In this document: in pieces, positions 35,272 through 45,269 of the stretch | Layout of the letters: every line of letters starts with the position of its first letter | Numbering within the stretch: position 1 is the first letter of the stretch | Origin: DAOUKH01 sp965207995 | Lineage (GTDB): Bacteria; Chloroflexota; Dehalococcoidia; SHYB01 | Reading direction: 5' to 3' | Assembly: GCA_965207995.1 (NCBI GenBank) | Contig: OZ242299.1 | Span: 1,488,001 to 1,552,000 of the forward strand | DNA: 64,000 bases | Made by a program: the position numbers and the translations under genes | The notes under the pieces: generated by a model | Told to the model about the DNA's origin: nothing | Databases searched by the model: none | Seen by the model: only the letters and a program-made list of their open reading frames with translations

Positions 35272-36156
35272 CTACGGGGCGGAGACCTCCAGCGGCAGCG
35301 CGGGGTCGGCGGCCCACTCGAACATCGAGCCGTCGTAGACGGCGACGTTGTCGACGCCAAGCAGGGTGAGAGCGAGCGCCGCCGAACTGGCGGCGATGCC
35401 GCCGCCTCAGTAGGTGATGACGCGCTTGCCGTCGAGCGCGCCGACCGCCCCGAACCGTTCCGCGATGCCTTCCGGCCCGACAAGGGCGCCGGTCTCTTTG
35501 TCGAACAAAGTGGTTACGGGGACGCTCACGCTGGAGGGTATCCTGCCGCTGCGTCCGTAGCGGGGCGGGGCGGTTCCCTCGAAGTCCTCGCGGCTGAGCG
35601 TGTTCACCAGGCAGGTCTCGGCGCCGCCGAGCGCGGCGAGCACCTCGTCCCGCGTGGCGGTGAGCTCGGGCCGGAGCTTGGCCGTGAACCGGGCGGGAGG
35701 ATAGCGGGACGCCTCTGTGGAGACGGCGCGGCCCTCCGCCTTCCACTTCGCCCAGCCGCCGTCGAGCACCGCGGCGTCGTCGAAGCCGTGGGCTCGGAGG
35801 AGCCACCAGACACGCGCCGGCCAGCTCTGGCCGGTGCCGTCGTAGAGGACGACGCGCACGCCCTCGCCGATACCGTAGCCGGCGACGATCTCGGCGAATC
35901 GATCCGGCGGTGGGACGGGGAACATGAACCGGGTCTCGCCCTTCACCGTCAACTCCTCGACGAGGTCGATGAAGCCCGCGCCCGGGATGTGCCCACGCCG
36001 CCAGGCGTCCTTGCCGCTGAGGAAGCGCATGGGGTGTTCATCGGGGTCCTGTTCCGGATCGCGGAAAACGGTGCAGTCGAAGACGCGCAGGTCGGGCTCG
36101 GCAAGGTGCGCGTCGAGCCAATCGGTGTCAACGAGGGGTCCCGGCAGCGTCGGCAT
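35272..36156 (-). CDS. Rhodanese-type sulfurtransferase with in-frame UGA at the catalytic Cys (candidate selenoprotein)
   Basis: Two-rhodanese-domain sulfurtransferase (SseA/COG2897 type) transferring sulfur from thiosulfate or mercaptopyruvate. Domain 1 covers about 1-140 (WRRGHIPGAGFIDL, ending in VLDGGWAKWKAEG). Domain 2 continues to VITY, then UGA at 35407-35409, then GGGIAASSAALALTLLGVDN and on to a natural stop at 35272. In homologues this is the active-site TYCGGGIA, so UGA replaces exactly the catalytic Cys, codon 250 of 295. A SECIS-like hairpin follows. If UGA is read as stop, the protein is 249 residues and inactive. Selenocysteine insertion machinery is not in this window. Confidence 0.75.
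35377..35395 (-). promoter_or_regulatory. Candidate bacterial SECIS hairpin
   Basis: On the transcript, CGCCGCC-AGUUC-GGCGGCG forms a perfect 7-base stem with a 5-base loop. The loop G is the second loop base and lies 20 bases after the UGA, inside the range known for bacterial SECIS elements, which have a G in the first two loop positions. A competing stem (GGCGGCG-GCAU-CGCCGCC) starts right after the UGA, so folding should be checked. G+C-rich codons make chance stems easy. Confidence 0.55.
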
Positions 36157-36256
36157 GGCCCGATGGTAGGGGATGCGACCAGCGGCGGCAAATCGAATGG
36201 GGCGCCGCCGTTGACCGTAGCCCTACACTGACGCTACACCCGTTGCCGACGAAACC

Positions 36257-37444
36257 ATGAAGACGCCCCGTATCGCCAACTTGGACCTCCGCATGGACTG
36301 GCCACGCCCCACGCGGCGGCGGATCGTCTTGGCGACCTTGGCCGCCCTGGGTGCGATCGTCATGCTCTTCACGCTGACCCACGACGGGCGCACCGCGGCG
36401 AAGACCGGCCTGTTCATGGCGAACCTGATTCCCGGCTCGCCGGTGCGTCCCCTTAGTGTCGTGACGCCGGAGCCGGAACGCCTGCACGTGCGATTCGGCC
36501 CGCAGGAGGAGGGCTGGGAGGCCGACCTGTACCTGCCCGAGGGAGAGGGGCCGCACCCGGCCATCATCGTCGCGCTGGGGGCGGCGCCGGCGCCGCTCGA
36601 CGACTTCCGCGTCCGCCGCCTCGGCGACGGCCTCGCCCGCATGGGCACCGCGACGCTCATTCCGGTGAGCCCCACCCTCGTCGACCGGCGGGTGACGCCG
36701 CGGGAGATCGACTTCCTCGTCGAGGCCTTCGAGACGCTGGCGGCGCGGCCGGAGGTCGACGGCACGCGCATCGGGTACGTGGGGGTGTGCGTGGGCTCGT
36801 CGCTTTCGTTCCTCGCGGCCGCCGATGAGCGGATCGCCGACGAGGTCGCGCTGGTGAGCTGGTTCGGCGGCTACTACCGGACGGACGCGCTGATCGCCGC
36901 CGCGATCGGCGAGACGATCATCGAGGACGGCGAAGTCACCTCTTGGCCGCCGAACTCACTGACCCGGAGCGTGGTGCGGAAGCAATTGTTCGGCCTGATC
37001 AGCGACCCCGACGAGCGGGCGGCCGCGGAGTTGGCGGCCGACGCGCCGGAGTCCCCGGATGAGAGCGCCTTCAGCGAGGAAGCCCTCGCCGTTCTCCGGC
37101 TGCTGCGCAGCGAAAGCACCGCGGAGGCGGAGCGCCGCATCCGGGACCTGCCCGAGTCGGCGCAGGAGGAGCTGTGGCGGCTGTCTCCGGCGGCGGCCAC
37201 GTCGGAGTTTCGGACAACCCTTTACCTGATGTCCGACCGCGGCGACACGCTCGTCCCCTACCCGGAGACGGAGAAGTTGGCCGCCGCGCTGGAAGGCCGC
37301 ATCGAACGCAACGCCCAGTTCGACATATTCAGCCACGTCAACCTCGACCGGCTCACCAACCCCGCGGTGGCCTTCCCGAACATGGCACGGCTCTACGCCC
37401 ACGTCCACGCGATCTTCCAGGCGCTGCTGTCGCCGCCCGCGTAG
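36257..37444 (+). CDS. Membrane-anchored alpha/beta hydrolase (dienelactone hydrolase-like)
   Basis: 395-residue protein with one N-terminal membrane helix (about residues 23-40), then a hydrolase domain. The nucleophile elbow GVCVGSS carries Cys rather than Ser, as in dienelactone hydrolases; candidate Asp is in MSDRGDTLVP and His in FSHVNLD. The domain between, with many acidic residues, is a lid-like insert. Probably periplasmic or outward-facing. Substrate unknown. Confidence 0.7.
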   Translation: MKTPRIANLDLRMDWPRPTRRRIVLATLAALGAIVMLFTLTHDGRTAAKTGLFMANLIPGSPVRPLSVVTPEPERLHVRFGPQEEGWEADLYLPEGEGPHPAIIVALGAAPAPLDDFRVRRLGDGLARMGTATLIPVSPTLVDRRVTPREIDFLVEAFETLAARPEVDGTRIGYVGVCVGSSLSFLAAADERIADEVALVSWFGGYYRTDALIAAAIGETIIEDGEVTSWPPNSLTRSVVRKQLFGLISDPDERAAAELAADAPESPDESAFSEEALAVLRLLRSESTAEAERRIRDLPESAQEELWRLSPAAATSEFRTTLYLMSDRGDTLVPYPETEKLAAALEGRIERNAQFDIFSHVNLDRLTNPAVAFPNMARLYAHVHAIFQALLSPPA

Positions 37445-37491
37445 GCGCCGGAGAGCGGCTAGAATGTCGCCATCCCTGGACGGAGGCGGCC

Positions 37492-38319
37492 ATGCCATTC
37501 GATACCTTGCTGACTGAAACCCGGGACGGGGTGCGCTATATCACCCTGAACCGCCCGGAGAAGCTGAACGCTCTGACCAAGCACCTGATGGACGAGCTGC
37601 TCGAGGCGGCGGGGGATGCGCAGCGCGACGACGGCGTCGGCTGCCTCGTCATCCAAGGGGCGGGGCGGGCCTTCTGCGCCGGCTGGGACCTGACGCCGCG
37701 CACCGGGGAACAGCAAGGCGAGGGACAGACGCCGCAAGAGGTGAGCATCCGCGCCGACATCGACACCCTGACGGCGCGGTCGGGGCGCTGGTCGGTGCTT
37801 TGGAACCTGACCAAGCCGATCATCGTGAAGGTGCACGGCTACTGCCTGGCGGGAGGGACCGACCTGGCCCTGAATTGCGACATGATCGTGGCCGCGGACG
37901 ACGCCCAAATCGGCTTTCCCGCGGTGCGGTCGATGGGGTCGCCGGCCACGCATATGTGGACGTACCTGGTGGGGCCGCAGTGGGCCAAGCGCATGCTGCT
38001 GACGGGCGACATGGTCGACGGGCGCACCGCCGAACGCATCGGGCTGGTGATGCAGGCCGTGCCCGCCAGCAAGCTCGACGAGGAGACGCACCGGCTGGCC
38101 TCGAACATCGCACTCGTCCCCTACGACCTGCAGGCGCAGAACAAGTCGATCTGCAACAAGGCCGTCGAGCTGATGGGACGGACCGTTATGCAGGAGCTGG
38201 CGCGCGAGTCGGACGCCATCGCCCACAAGTCGCCGGCGGCCAAAGAGTTCGCCCGCATCGCGAAGGAGCAGGGGCTGAAGGCGGCCCTCGCCTGGCAGAA
38301 CGAGAAGTTCACCCGCTAG
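37492..38319 (+). CDS. Enoyl-CoA hydratase/isomerase (crotonase) family protein
   Basis: 275 residues from ATG 37492, with GGAGG upstream. Crotonase features: ITLNRPEKLNALT, the first oxyanion-hole segment AFCAGWDL and the second VKVHGYCLAGGTDLALNCD, then GRTAERIGLV. One of the usual catalytic Glu residues is in the region SMGSPATHMWTYLVG but not clearly conserved, so it may be a decarboxylase or thioesterase-like member rather than a hydratase. A TAGAAT -10 lies at 37460-37465. Confidence 0.88.
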   Translation: MPFDTLLTETRDGVRYITLNRPEKLNALTKHLMDELLEAAGDAQRDDGVGCLVIQGAGRAFCAGWDLTPRTGEQQGEGQTPQEVSIRADIDTLTARSGRWSVLWNLTKPIIVKVHGYCLAGGTDLALNCDMIVAADDAQIGFPAVRSMGSPATHMWTYLVGPQWAKRMLLTGDMVDGRTAERIGLVMQAVPASKLDEETHRLASNIALVPYDLQAQNKSICNKAVELMGRTVMQELARESDAIAHKSPAAKEFARIAKEQGLKAALAWQNEKFTR

Positions 38320-38371
38320 CCGCGGCGCAGAGGTCTTCCATGCGCCCTCCAGCCAGCGGCGAGCGCCGGAC

Positions 38372-39661
38372 GTGAACGCGGCCACCGGCGGGGCCCCGCG
38401 GCGGCGCTTCTTCTACGGCTGGGTGATCGTCGGGGCGGGGACGGCGTGCACCGCGCTCACCTCGGGCTTCTATCTCATCGGCATGGGGGCGTATTTTCTG
38501 CCCCTCGCCGAGACGTTCTCCGCTTCGAAGACCGCCATCGCCGGGGTCTTTTCCTTCGCCCGGTTGGAGCACGGCCTTGTGGGCCCCGTCCAAGGGTTCC
38601 TGATCGACCGTTTCGGCGCGCGACCCATCATGTTGGTCGGCGTGACCATGATGGGCGCCGGCTTCATTCTGCTCAGCTACGTCCCCTCGCTTCTCTGGTT
38701 CTACGTCGTCTTCATCCTCCTCATCGCGGCAGGGCAGAGCTTCGGGTTAGGGCCGCCGGTCTTCGCCACCGTCGTCAACTGGTTCGTCCGGCAACGGTCG
38801 CGGGCGTTGGGGCTGGTGCTGTCGGGGTCGGCGGCCGGCGGGCTGATCGTGCTGGGGATTGCGTGGTCGATCGAACAGAACGGCTGGCGGGATACGGCGT
38901 TCTACTCAGGGTTCGTGGTCTGGGGTGTGGGACTGCCCCTGGCCTTGCTGATGCGCTACCGCCCCGAACCCTACGGCTACGAGCCGGACGGAGGCACGGC
39001 CGGGACGGCCGCGGGAGCGAGCGGGTGGACAGGCGCCGAGGAGATCGACTTCACCCCAGGCGAGGCCCTGCGCACCCGCCAGTTCTGGGTGATGAACATC
39101 GGCTTCCTGCTCCGGTTGATGGGCACTGCCGCGGTCCCGGTTCACCTGATCGCCTTTCTCGTGGAAGACGCCGGCTTCTCCACGGCGCGCGCCGCGCTGC
39201 TGCTTGGCCTCATCGGCCCGGTGGGAGCGGCGGGGCGGCTGGCATTCGGGGTGCTCGGCGACGCCTTCACCAAGCGCTACGTGTTGGCAGCCACGGTGCT
39301 GATCCAAGCGGCAGGCCTGGTAGTACTCGCCTTCACCGAGCACTTCTGGCACGGCCTCATCTTTCTTGTTCTCTTCGCCGTCGGGCACGGGGGTGGCGCG
39401 CCCGTGTGGATAGCGACGCGGGCCGAGTACTTCGGCCGGAAGCACTACGCCACGATCTCCGGCTATGGGGCCGTTTTGATGCTCATCGGCAGCGTCGTGG
39501 GGCCGATCTTCGCCGGCCTGCTGAGCGACCATCTGGAGAACGGCTACGCGGTCTCCTTCGTGATCATGGCCATCCTGGGGGGCCTGGGCTCGGTCATGAT
39601 CCTCTTCTCCCGGCCGCCTGCGCCCAAGCGCGCCGCACCGCCAAGGTTGGGCGCTGTCTAA
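38372..39661 (+). CDS. MFS transporter, oxalate/formate or monocarboxylate type
   Basis: 429 residues and 12 helices. It starts RRFFYGWVIVGAGTACTALTSG, the opening of the OFA/monocarboxylate subgroup, followed by GPVQGFLIDRFGARPIMLVG and a cytosolic loop (residues about 205-230). The GTG start at 38372 follows the crotonase gene by 52 bases. An organic acid is the likely substrate; its neighbours handle acyl-CoAs. Confidence 0.85.
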   Translation: MNAATGGAPRRRFFYGWVIVGAGTACTALTSGFYLIGMGAYFLPLAETFSASKTAIAGVFSFARLEHGLVGPVQGFLIDRFGARPIMLVGVTMMGAGFILLSYVPSLLWFYVVFILLIAAGQSFGLGPPVFATVVNWFVRQRSRALGLVLSGSAAGGLIVLGIAWSIEQNGWRDTAFYSGFVVWGVGLPLALLMRYRPEPYGYEPDGGTAGTAAGASGWTGAEEIDFTPGEALRTRQFWVMNIGFLLRLMGTAAVPVHLIAFLVEDAGFSTARAALLLGLIGPVGAAGRLAFGVLGDAFTKRYVLAATVLIQAAGLVVLAFTEHFWHGLIFLVLFAVGHGGGAPVWIATRAEYFGRKHYATISGYGAVLMLIGSVVGPIFAGLLSDHLENGYAVSFVIMAILGGLGSVMILFSRPPAPKRAAPPRLGAV

Positions 39662-39682
39662 CGGCGCGGTATAGTTGCCCCG

Positions 39683-40861
<1,179 letters not shown>

Positions 40862-40906
40862 CGCTGCCGTATACTGGTTGCCGAATCTCTTTCCGACGGA
40901 ATACTC

Positions 40907-42604
40907 ATGCGCCTCTCCCAACTGTTCGGCAAGACGCACCGCGAAGACCCCGCCGACGCCGAGTCCGAGAGTCACCGCCTGCTGCTGAAGGCGGGGATGA
41001 TCGCCCCGCTGACGTCGGGGGTCTACTCGGTGATGCCGCTGGGGTGGCGGGCGATCCGCAAGATCGAACAGATCATCCGGGAGGAGATGGACGCCGCCGG
41101 AGGGCAGGAGCTGCACATGCCCGTGCTCCAGCCCGCGGAGATGTGGGAGGCGAGCGGGCGGCGCGCCGGGTTCGGCGACACGCTTTTCCAGACACAAGAC
41201 CGGCGGGGGCGTGAGCTGGTGCTCGCTCCGACGCACGAGGAGGTCATCACCACCCTCGCGCGGCACAACATGAACTCGTACCGCGACCTGCCGCTGCGGC
41301 TCTACCAGATCCAGACGAAGTTCCGCGACGAGCCCCGGCCGCGCGGGGGGCTGCTCCGGGTCCGCGAGTTCGACATGAAGGACATGTACAGCTTCGACGC
41401 CGGCGAGGAGGAGCTGGACGTCACCTACCGGCGGCTCGTCGAGGCCTACCGCAACATCTTCACGCGTTGCGGGCTTCCGTCGATGGCAGTCGAGGCGGAC
41501 AGCGGGGCGATCGGCGGCAAGCACTCGCACGAGTTCATCCTGCTCGCCGAACACGGCGAAAACACCATCCTGCACTGCGGGGGCTGCGACTACGCGGCGA
41601 ACCAGGAGCGCGCAACGGGCAGAAGAGCGCCGGGCGACGCGGAGGAGCCGCTGCCTCTGGAACCGATCGACACGCCCGGCATGAAGACCATCGAGGAGAT
41701 CGCGGACTTCTTGGACATCCCCGCGCGGAAGACGCTCAAGGCCGTCTTCTACGCCGTCGATGGGGCGGTGACGTTCGTGTGCATCCGCGGCGACCTCGAC
41801 GTGAACGAGGTGAAGCTCAAGAACCTGCTCAAGGCGACGGACGTGCGCCTGGCCTCCGACGAAGAGGTCGCGGAGGCGGGTCTGGTGGCCGGCTCGGCGT
41901 CGCCCATCGGCCTTGAGGGGCTCCCGATCGTGGCCGACGAGTCGATCACGGACGGGGCGAACTTCGTCACCGGCGCCAACGCGCCCGACCTCCACTACCG
42001 GAACGCGAACTACCCACGCGACTTCAAGGCCGACGTGGTGGCCGACGTCGCGCTCGCGGCGTCGGGGCAGGGATGTCCTTCATGCGTGGCCCCGCTTCAG
42101 GCGTCGCGGGGCATCGAGGTGGGGCACGTCTTCAAGCTGGGGACGGTGTTCAGCGAGTCGATCGGGGCGGAGTTCCTCGACCCGTCGGGCGAGCGGAAGC
42201 CCGCCTTTATGGGCTGCTACGGTATCGGTGTGGGGCGCCTCATGGCCGCGGCCGTTGAGCAGAACCATGATGAGCTCGGGATCGTCTGGCCGACGCCGAT
42301 CGCCCCGTACCACGTGTCGATTGTGGCTCTCGGGGCCGACCGGTCGCCGGAGGTCGCGGAGGAGGCCGAGCGGCTCTACGACGAGCTGGTTGCCGCCGGC
42401 ATCGACACGCTCTACGACGACCGCGACGAGAGCCCCGGCGTCAAATTCAACGACGCCGACCTTCTTGGGATGCCGGTGCGGTTGACGGTGAGTCCGCGGA
42501 ACCTGAAGCAAGACGCCGTCGAACTCAAGCGGCGCAGCGGCGGGGAGCCGGAACTGGCGCCGCGCGGCGAGGTCGTCGCGCGCGTCAAGGCGGCGCTGCT
42601 TTAG
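40907..42604 (+). CDS. proS: Prolyl-tRNA synthetase (bacterial type with editing domain)
   Basis: Charges tRNA-Pro. Class II motifs: motif 1 around GWRAIRKIEQIIREEM, motif 2 TKFRDEPRPRGGLLRVREF, motif 3 CYGIGVGRLMAA. A YbaK-type editing domain (about residues 250-380, TIEEIADFLDIPARKTLKAV) is inserted between motifs 2 and 3, and the anticodon-binding domain ends the protein. 565 residues is normal for the bacterial form. A TATACT at 40870-40875 is a plausible -10. Confidence 0.97.
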   Translation: MRLSQLFGKTHREDPADAESESHRLLLKAGMIAPLTSGVYSVMPLGWRAIRKIEQIIREEMDAAGGQELHMPVLQPAEMWEASGRRAGFGDTLFQTQDRRGRELVLAPTHEEVITTLARHNMNSYRDLPLRLYQIQTKFRDEPRPRGGLLRVREFDMKDMYSFDAGEEELDVTYRRLVEAYRNIFTRCGLPSMAVEADSGAIGGKHSHEFILLAEHGENTILHCGGCDYAANQERATGRRAPGDAEEPLPLEPIDTPGMKTIEEIADFLDIPARKTLKAVFYAVDGAVTFVCIRGDLDVNEVKLKNLLKATDVRLASDEEVAEAGLVAGSASPIGLEGLPIVADESITDGANFVTGANAPDLHYRNANYPRDFKADVVADVALAASGQGCPSCVAPLQASRGIEVGHVFKLGTVFSESIGAEFLDPSGERKPAFMGCYGIGVGRLMAAAVEQNHDELGIVWPTPIAPYHVSIVALGADRSPEVAEEAERLYDELVAAGIDTLYDDRDESPGVKFNDADLLGMPVRLTVSPRNLKQDAVELKRRSGGEPELAPRGEVVARVKAALL

Positions 42605-42635
42605 GGGCGTTGGGCGGCCTGTCCGCGCCGGGCGC

Positions 42636-43085
42636 CTACTCGACCGAGAGGGCGGCGAACATGCCGGCGTGGTAGTCGCCGGGCTCGTTGCTCAAGAGGA
42701 CGTACTCGCCGGGCTTGAGCTTGAACGTGTGTGTGTTCGATGCGCCGGGGAGCAGGTAGCGGGGCTGGATCCGCCCGCGCTCCGTTCCTGAGGCCCCCAG
42801 GTCGACCCGGTCGCCCGCGACGATCAGGTTGTCGGGTGCGAGATCGGTCTCCAACACGACGAAGTCGTGCTTGAAGGTACCCTCGTTCTTCACCGCGAAG
42901 ATAACCTCGCCCTCAGGGACGGCTACGTAGTTGGTGTAGAGGAAGCCCTCGACTTCACCGTCGGTCCATTCCTTGCCGAGCTCGACGTCGACCTCGGTGA
43001 ACTCGGTGTAGATACAGGCGGTGAACAGAAAGGCGCCGGCGAGAAGCACCGACGCAAGGAGGAGAATCGTCTTCAGCCGCGGCAA
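42636..43085 (-). CDS. Cupredoxin-like lipoprotein lacking copper Cys ligand
   Basis: From TTG 43085 (GGGGGAAG just upstream) the signal peptide runs to the lipobox LFTAC; a GTG at 43151 would add 22 residues. The domain resembles plastocyanin-type cupredoxins (AVKNEGTFKHDFVVLETD, LKPGEYVLLSNEPGDYHAGM), about 149 residues. The expected ligand Cys and the His of the PGH motif are Ser and Asp, so the classical type 1 copper site is not intact; His in KHDF and YHAGM remain. It might bind copper differently or act without it. Confidence 0.7.
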   Translation of the reverse strand: MPRLKTILLLASVLLAGAFLFTACIYTEFTEVDVELGKEWTDGEVEGFLYTNYVAVPEGEVIFAVKNEGTFKHDFVVLETDLAPDNLIVAGDRVDLGASGTERGRIQPRYLLPGASNTHTFKLKPGEYVLLSNEPGDYHAGMFAALSVE

Positions 43086-43188
43086 GGCTTCCCCCGTCCG
43101 AGAAGGTCGCCAAGAGTTTACACGTTCTTGGGGATGTGTGCATCTTTTCACGAACGCGCGGAGGCGGCTGTCCTCCGGTGCTATACTC

Positions 43189-43197
43189 GGCCCGCCT
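43189..43197 (+). promoter_or_regulatory. Extended -10 promoter (TGCTATACT)
   Basis: TGC-TATACT about 42 bases before the SNase-like small gene; same 9-mer as at 10908 and 15704. Confidence 0.5.
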
Positions 43198-43238
43198 GTT
43201 CGATTCCTGCGCCTTCCGCGCTACACCTTCGGAGGACC

Positions 43239-43517
43239 ATGCAAGTGCGCGAGTCCGTACGCTTCCAACGGGCCGTCAATGGGGGCACGATGCTGTGCGA
43301 CCCGGGCGGCGAAATAGCCTTGGCCGACGTGTGCGCGCCCGCCGCCGGCGAGCCCGGCTTCCAGCTCGGCGTACGGAGACTCGCCAAACTCGTCCGAGGC
43401 AAGGATCTGCAGATCGAGAAGCGCGGCGAGGTCGACGGCAAGCCGTCAGCCGACGCCTACGTCGGCGACGTCCACGTCAACGAGCAGATGCGCAAGTGGG
43501 GCTACGCTTGCAAGTAA
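43239..43517 (+). CDS. Small SNase-like OB-fold protein, catalytically degenerate
   Basis: 92-residue protein with GGAGGA before the ATG and an extended -10 promoter. The stretch LADVCAPAAGEPGFQLGVRR and then AYVGDVHVNEQMRKWGYA resembles the staphylococcal-nuclease fold (the usual I-D-APE and G-x-V-N-x-x-x-x-x-x-GYA pattern). The Arg/Glu residues used for catalysis in nucleases are not visible, so a binding role is more likely. No signal peptide. Assignment is by pattern only. Confidence 0.5.
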   Translation: MQVRESVRFQRAVNGGTMLCDPGGEIALADVCAPAAGEPGFQLGVRRLAKLVRGKDLQIEKRGEVDGKPSADAYVGDVHVNEQMRKWGYACK

Positions 43518-43551
43518 CCCGCGGCGTTGACCCCTTCGCTGCTCGACGCGC

Positions 43552-44991
43552 TTAGGCGGCGCTCTCCAAGAGGATCCGGGTCTCGGGGCGCGCCCACGGG
43601 CTGCCCTCTTCGGCCAGCAACTCACGCATCCGCGCCTCGTAGAAGAACTCGCCGCCGTCGATAGGCTCGAGTTCGTCGAGCCACGACGCCTTGTCGTCGT
43701 ACTTGGCGAAGAAGGGGCGCCCCACCCAATCGGGGTCGCGGCCCTGGAGGAAGTTCAACGCGATCATGCGCTCGCCGGCGTGCTCGACGACGCCGAGGAC
43801 CTGGACTTTGCCCGGGGTGGCCGACATGCTCGGGCCGCGGACGGTGCGGGCGAGACCGCTGACGTGCTTGTAGGCCTGCCGGAAGGTCTCCCAGCAGTCC
43901 ACCAAGGGGATCTCGAAGTAGCGCTTGGCTCCCGTGTCGCGGGCGACGAAGAGGTAGTAGGGGACGCAGCCGACCTGCGTCTGCTCCACCCACATATCGG
44001 TGAGCGTCTTGGGGTCGGCGTTGATGTGCTTGAGGAGCGGCGTCTGGGTGCGGATCTGCGCGCCGGTGTCGCGAATCCGCCGCACCGCCTCGAGCGCCGC
44101 GTCCGTACGCAGCTCCGCGGGATGGTTGAAGTGGGCCATCAGGGCAACCTGCAGGCCCGCATTCGTCACCTCTTCGAAGAGGCGGAGCAGGTCGTCGGCG
44201 TCGTTGTCGTAGAGGAAGCGGTGGGGCCAGTAGGCGATCGCCTTCGAGCCGATGCGGATGGTGCGGAGATTGTGTCCCACGCCCGGCTCCAGCAGCGGCT
44301 CGACATACTGCCGCAAGTTCTTGGTCTTCATGATCAGCGGGTCGCCGCCGGTGAAGAGGACATCGCTGATCTCGTGATGGGCGGCGGTGTAGGCGGCCAA
44401 GCGGTCGGCCTCGCGCATGGCGAACTTTTCGCCCTTCATGCCCACGAACTGGGGCCAGCGGAAGCAGAAGGTGCAGTAGGCATGGCACGTCTGCCCCTGG
44501 CTGGGGAAGAAGAGCACGGTCTCGCGGTACTTGTGCTGCATCCCTTCCAGCGTCATGCCCTCAAGCGCGGGCATGTTGTGTTCCTTCTGGCCGGCCGGGT
44601 GTGGGTTCAATGTCATGCGGATCTCGTCGGCCACCGCCCGGATCTTGTCCGGCGGCAGGCCCTGGTCGAGCGCGTCGGCCATGCGGTCATAGTGTTCGGG
44701 GCTGAGCATATCCCGCTGGGGGAAGGTGAGCCGGAACATGCCGTCGTCGGGGGCTGCATCCCAATCGATCAGATGGTCGACGACGTACTGGTTCGACTTG
44801 AACGGCAGCACGTGGCCGACGACGGTTGCGGCGCGCCGGACCTCCTCCGGCATCGCTTGAATCTGGGGCAGCTGCTCGAAGTTGTGGATGTTGATCGCCC
44901 GATACTTCTCGGAGGCGTAGTCGTCCAGCTTCCAGTCGTGCGGCGCGTAGGTCTGGGGCGCGTCTTGCGGGGATGCGGCGGCTTGGGTCAT
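43552..44991 (-). CDS. KamA-family radical SAM aminomutase (lysine 2,3-aminomutase-like)
   Basis: 479-residue radical SAM enzyme. The cluster motif is Cys169-x3-Cys173-x2-Cys176 (CHAYCTFC). FTGGDPLIMKTKNL follows, and the pyridoxal Lys is likely in SATPGKVQVLG. Relatives move an amino group between carbons 2 and 3 of lysine or glutamate, giving beta-amino acids used as osmolytes or in catabolism. GGAGGAG lies before the ATG. The promoter at 45133-45162 implies a long leader of about 135 bases. Confidence 0.85.
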   Translation of the reverse strand: MTQAAASPQDAPQTYAPHDWKLDDYASEKYRAINIHNFEQLPQIQAMPEEVRRAATVVGHVLPFKSNQYVVDHLIDWDAAPDDGMFRLTFPQRDMLSPEHYDRMADALDQGLPPDKIRAVADEIRMTLNPHPAGQKEHNMPALEGMTLEGMQHKYRETVLFFPSQGQTCHAYCTFCFRWPQFVGMKGEKFAMREADRLAAYTAAHHEISDVLFTGGDPLIMKTKNLRQYVEPLLEPGVGHNLRTIRIGSKAIAYWPHRFLYDNDADDLLRLFEEVTNAGLQVALMAHFNHPAELRTDAALEAVRRIRDTGAQIRTQTPLLKHINADPKTLTDMWVEQTQVGCVPYYLFVARDTGAKRYFEIPLVDCWETFRQAYKHVSGLARTVRGPSMSATPGKVQVLGVVEHAGERMIALNFLQGRDPDWVGRPFFAKYDDKASWLDELEPIDGGEFFYEARMRELLAEEGSPWARPETRILLESAA

Positions 44992-45132
44992 GCGTCTCCT
45001 CCACTATCAAACTATCAACACCGCGGGGGCGCTGAGCGGCCCGTCCTCTAGCAGGGGGCGCGCGCCCTGGTCTTGCGGCGGCCGTCCGGTGTGCTCACCA
45101 GGAACGTGGCTCGAGAACCACGCCTTACGTCT

Positions 45133-45162
45133 AGTATAGCGATTCCCATATTCAAAGGGCAA
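45133..45162 (-). promoter_or_regulatory. Promoter of the KamA-type gene
   Basis: Minus strand TTGCCC (45162-45157), 18-base spacer, TATACT (45138-45133). It leaves a leader of about 135 bases that contains a CGTGG...CCACG hairpin (around 45097-45114). Confidence 0.5.
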
Positions 45163-45269
45163 ACGCTACTCCTGTTGAACGCGGCACGGCCAACCCACGC
45201 GGGGCGTTTGACAGCCATTCGAGGGCATGCCTAGACTCCCCGCGCGCTCCGCGCCCCGGAGGTCTCCCC

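Noticed and set aside
35407..36156. Reading the sulfurtransferase as a simple 249-residue gene ending at the TGA
   Set aside because: The frame remains conserved for 44 codons past TGA and the stop replaces the catalytic Cys exactly; Sec or nonsense mutation explains this better.
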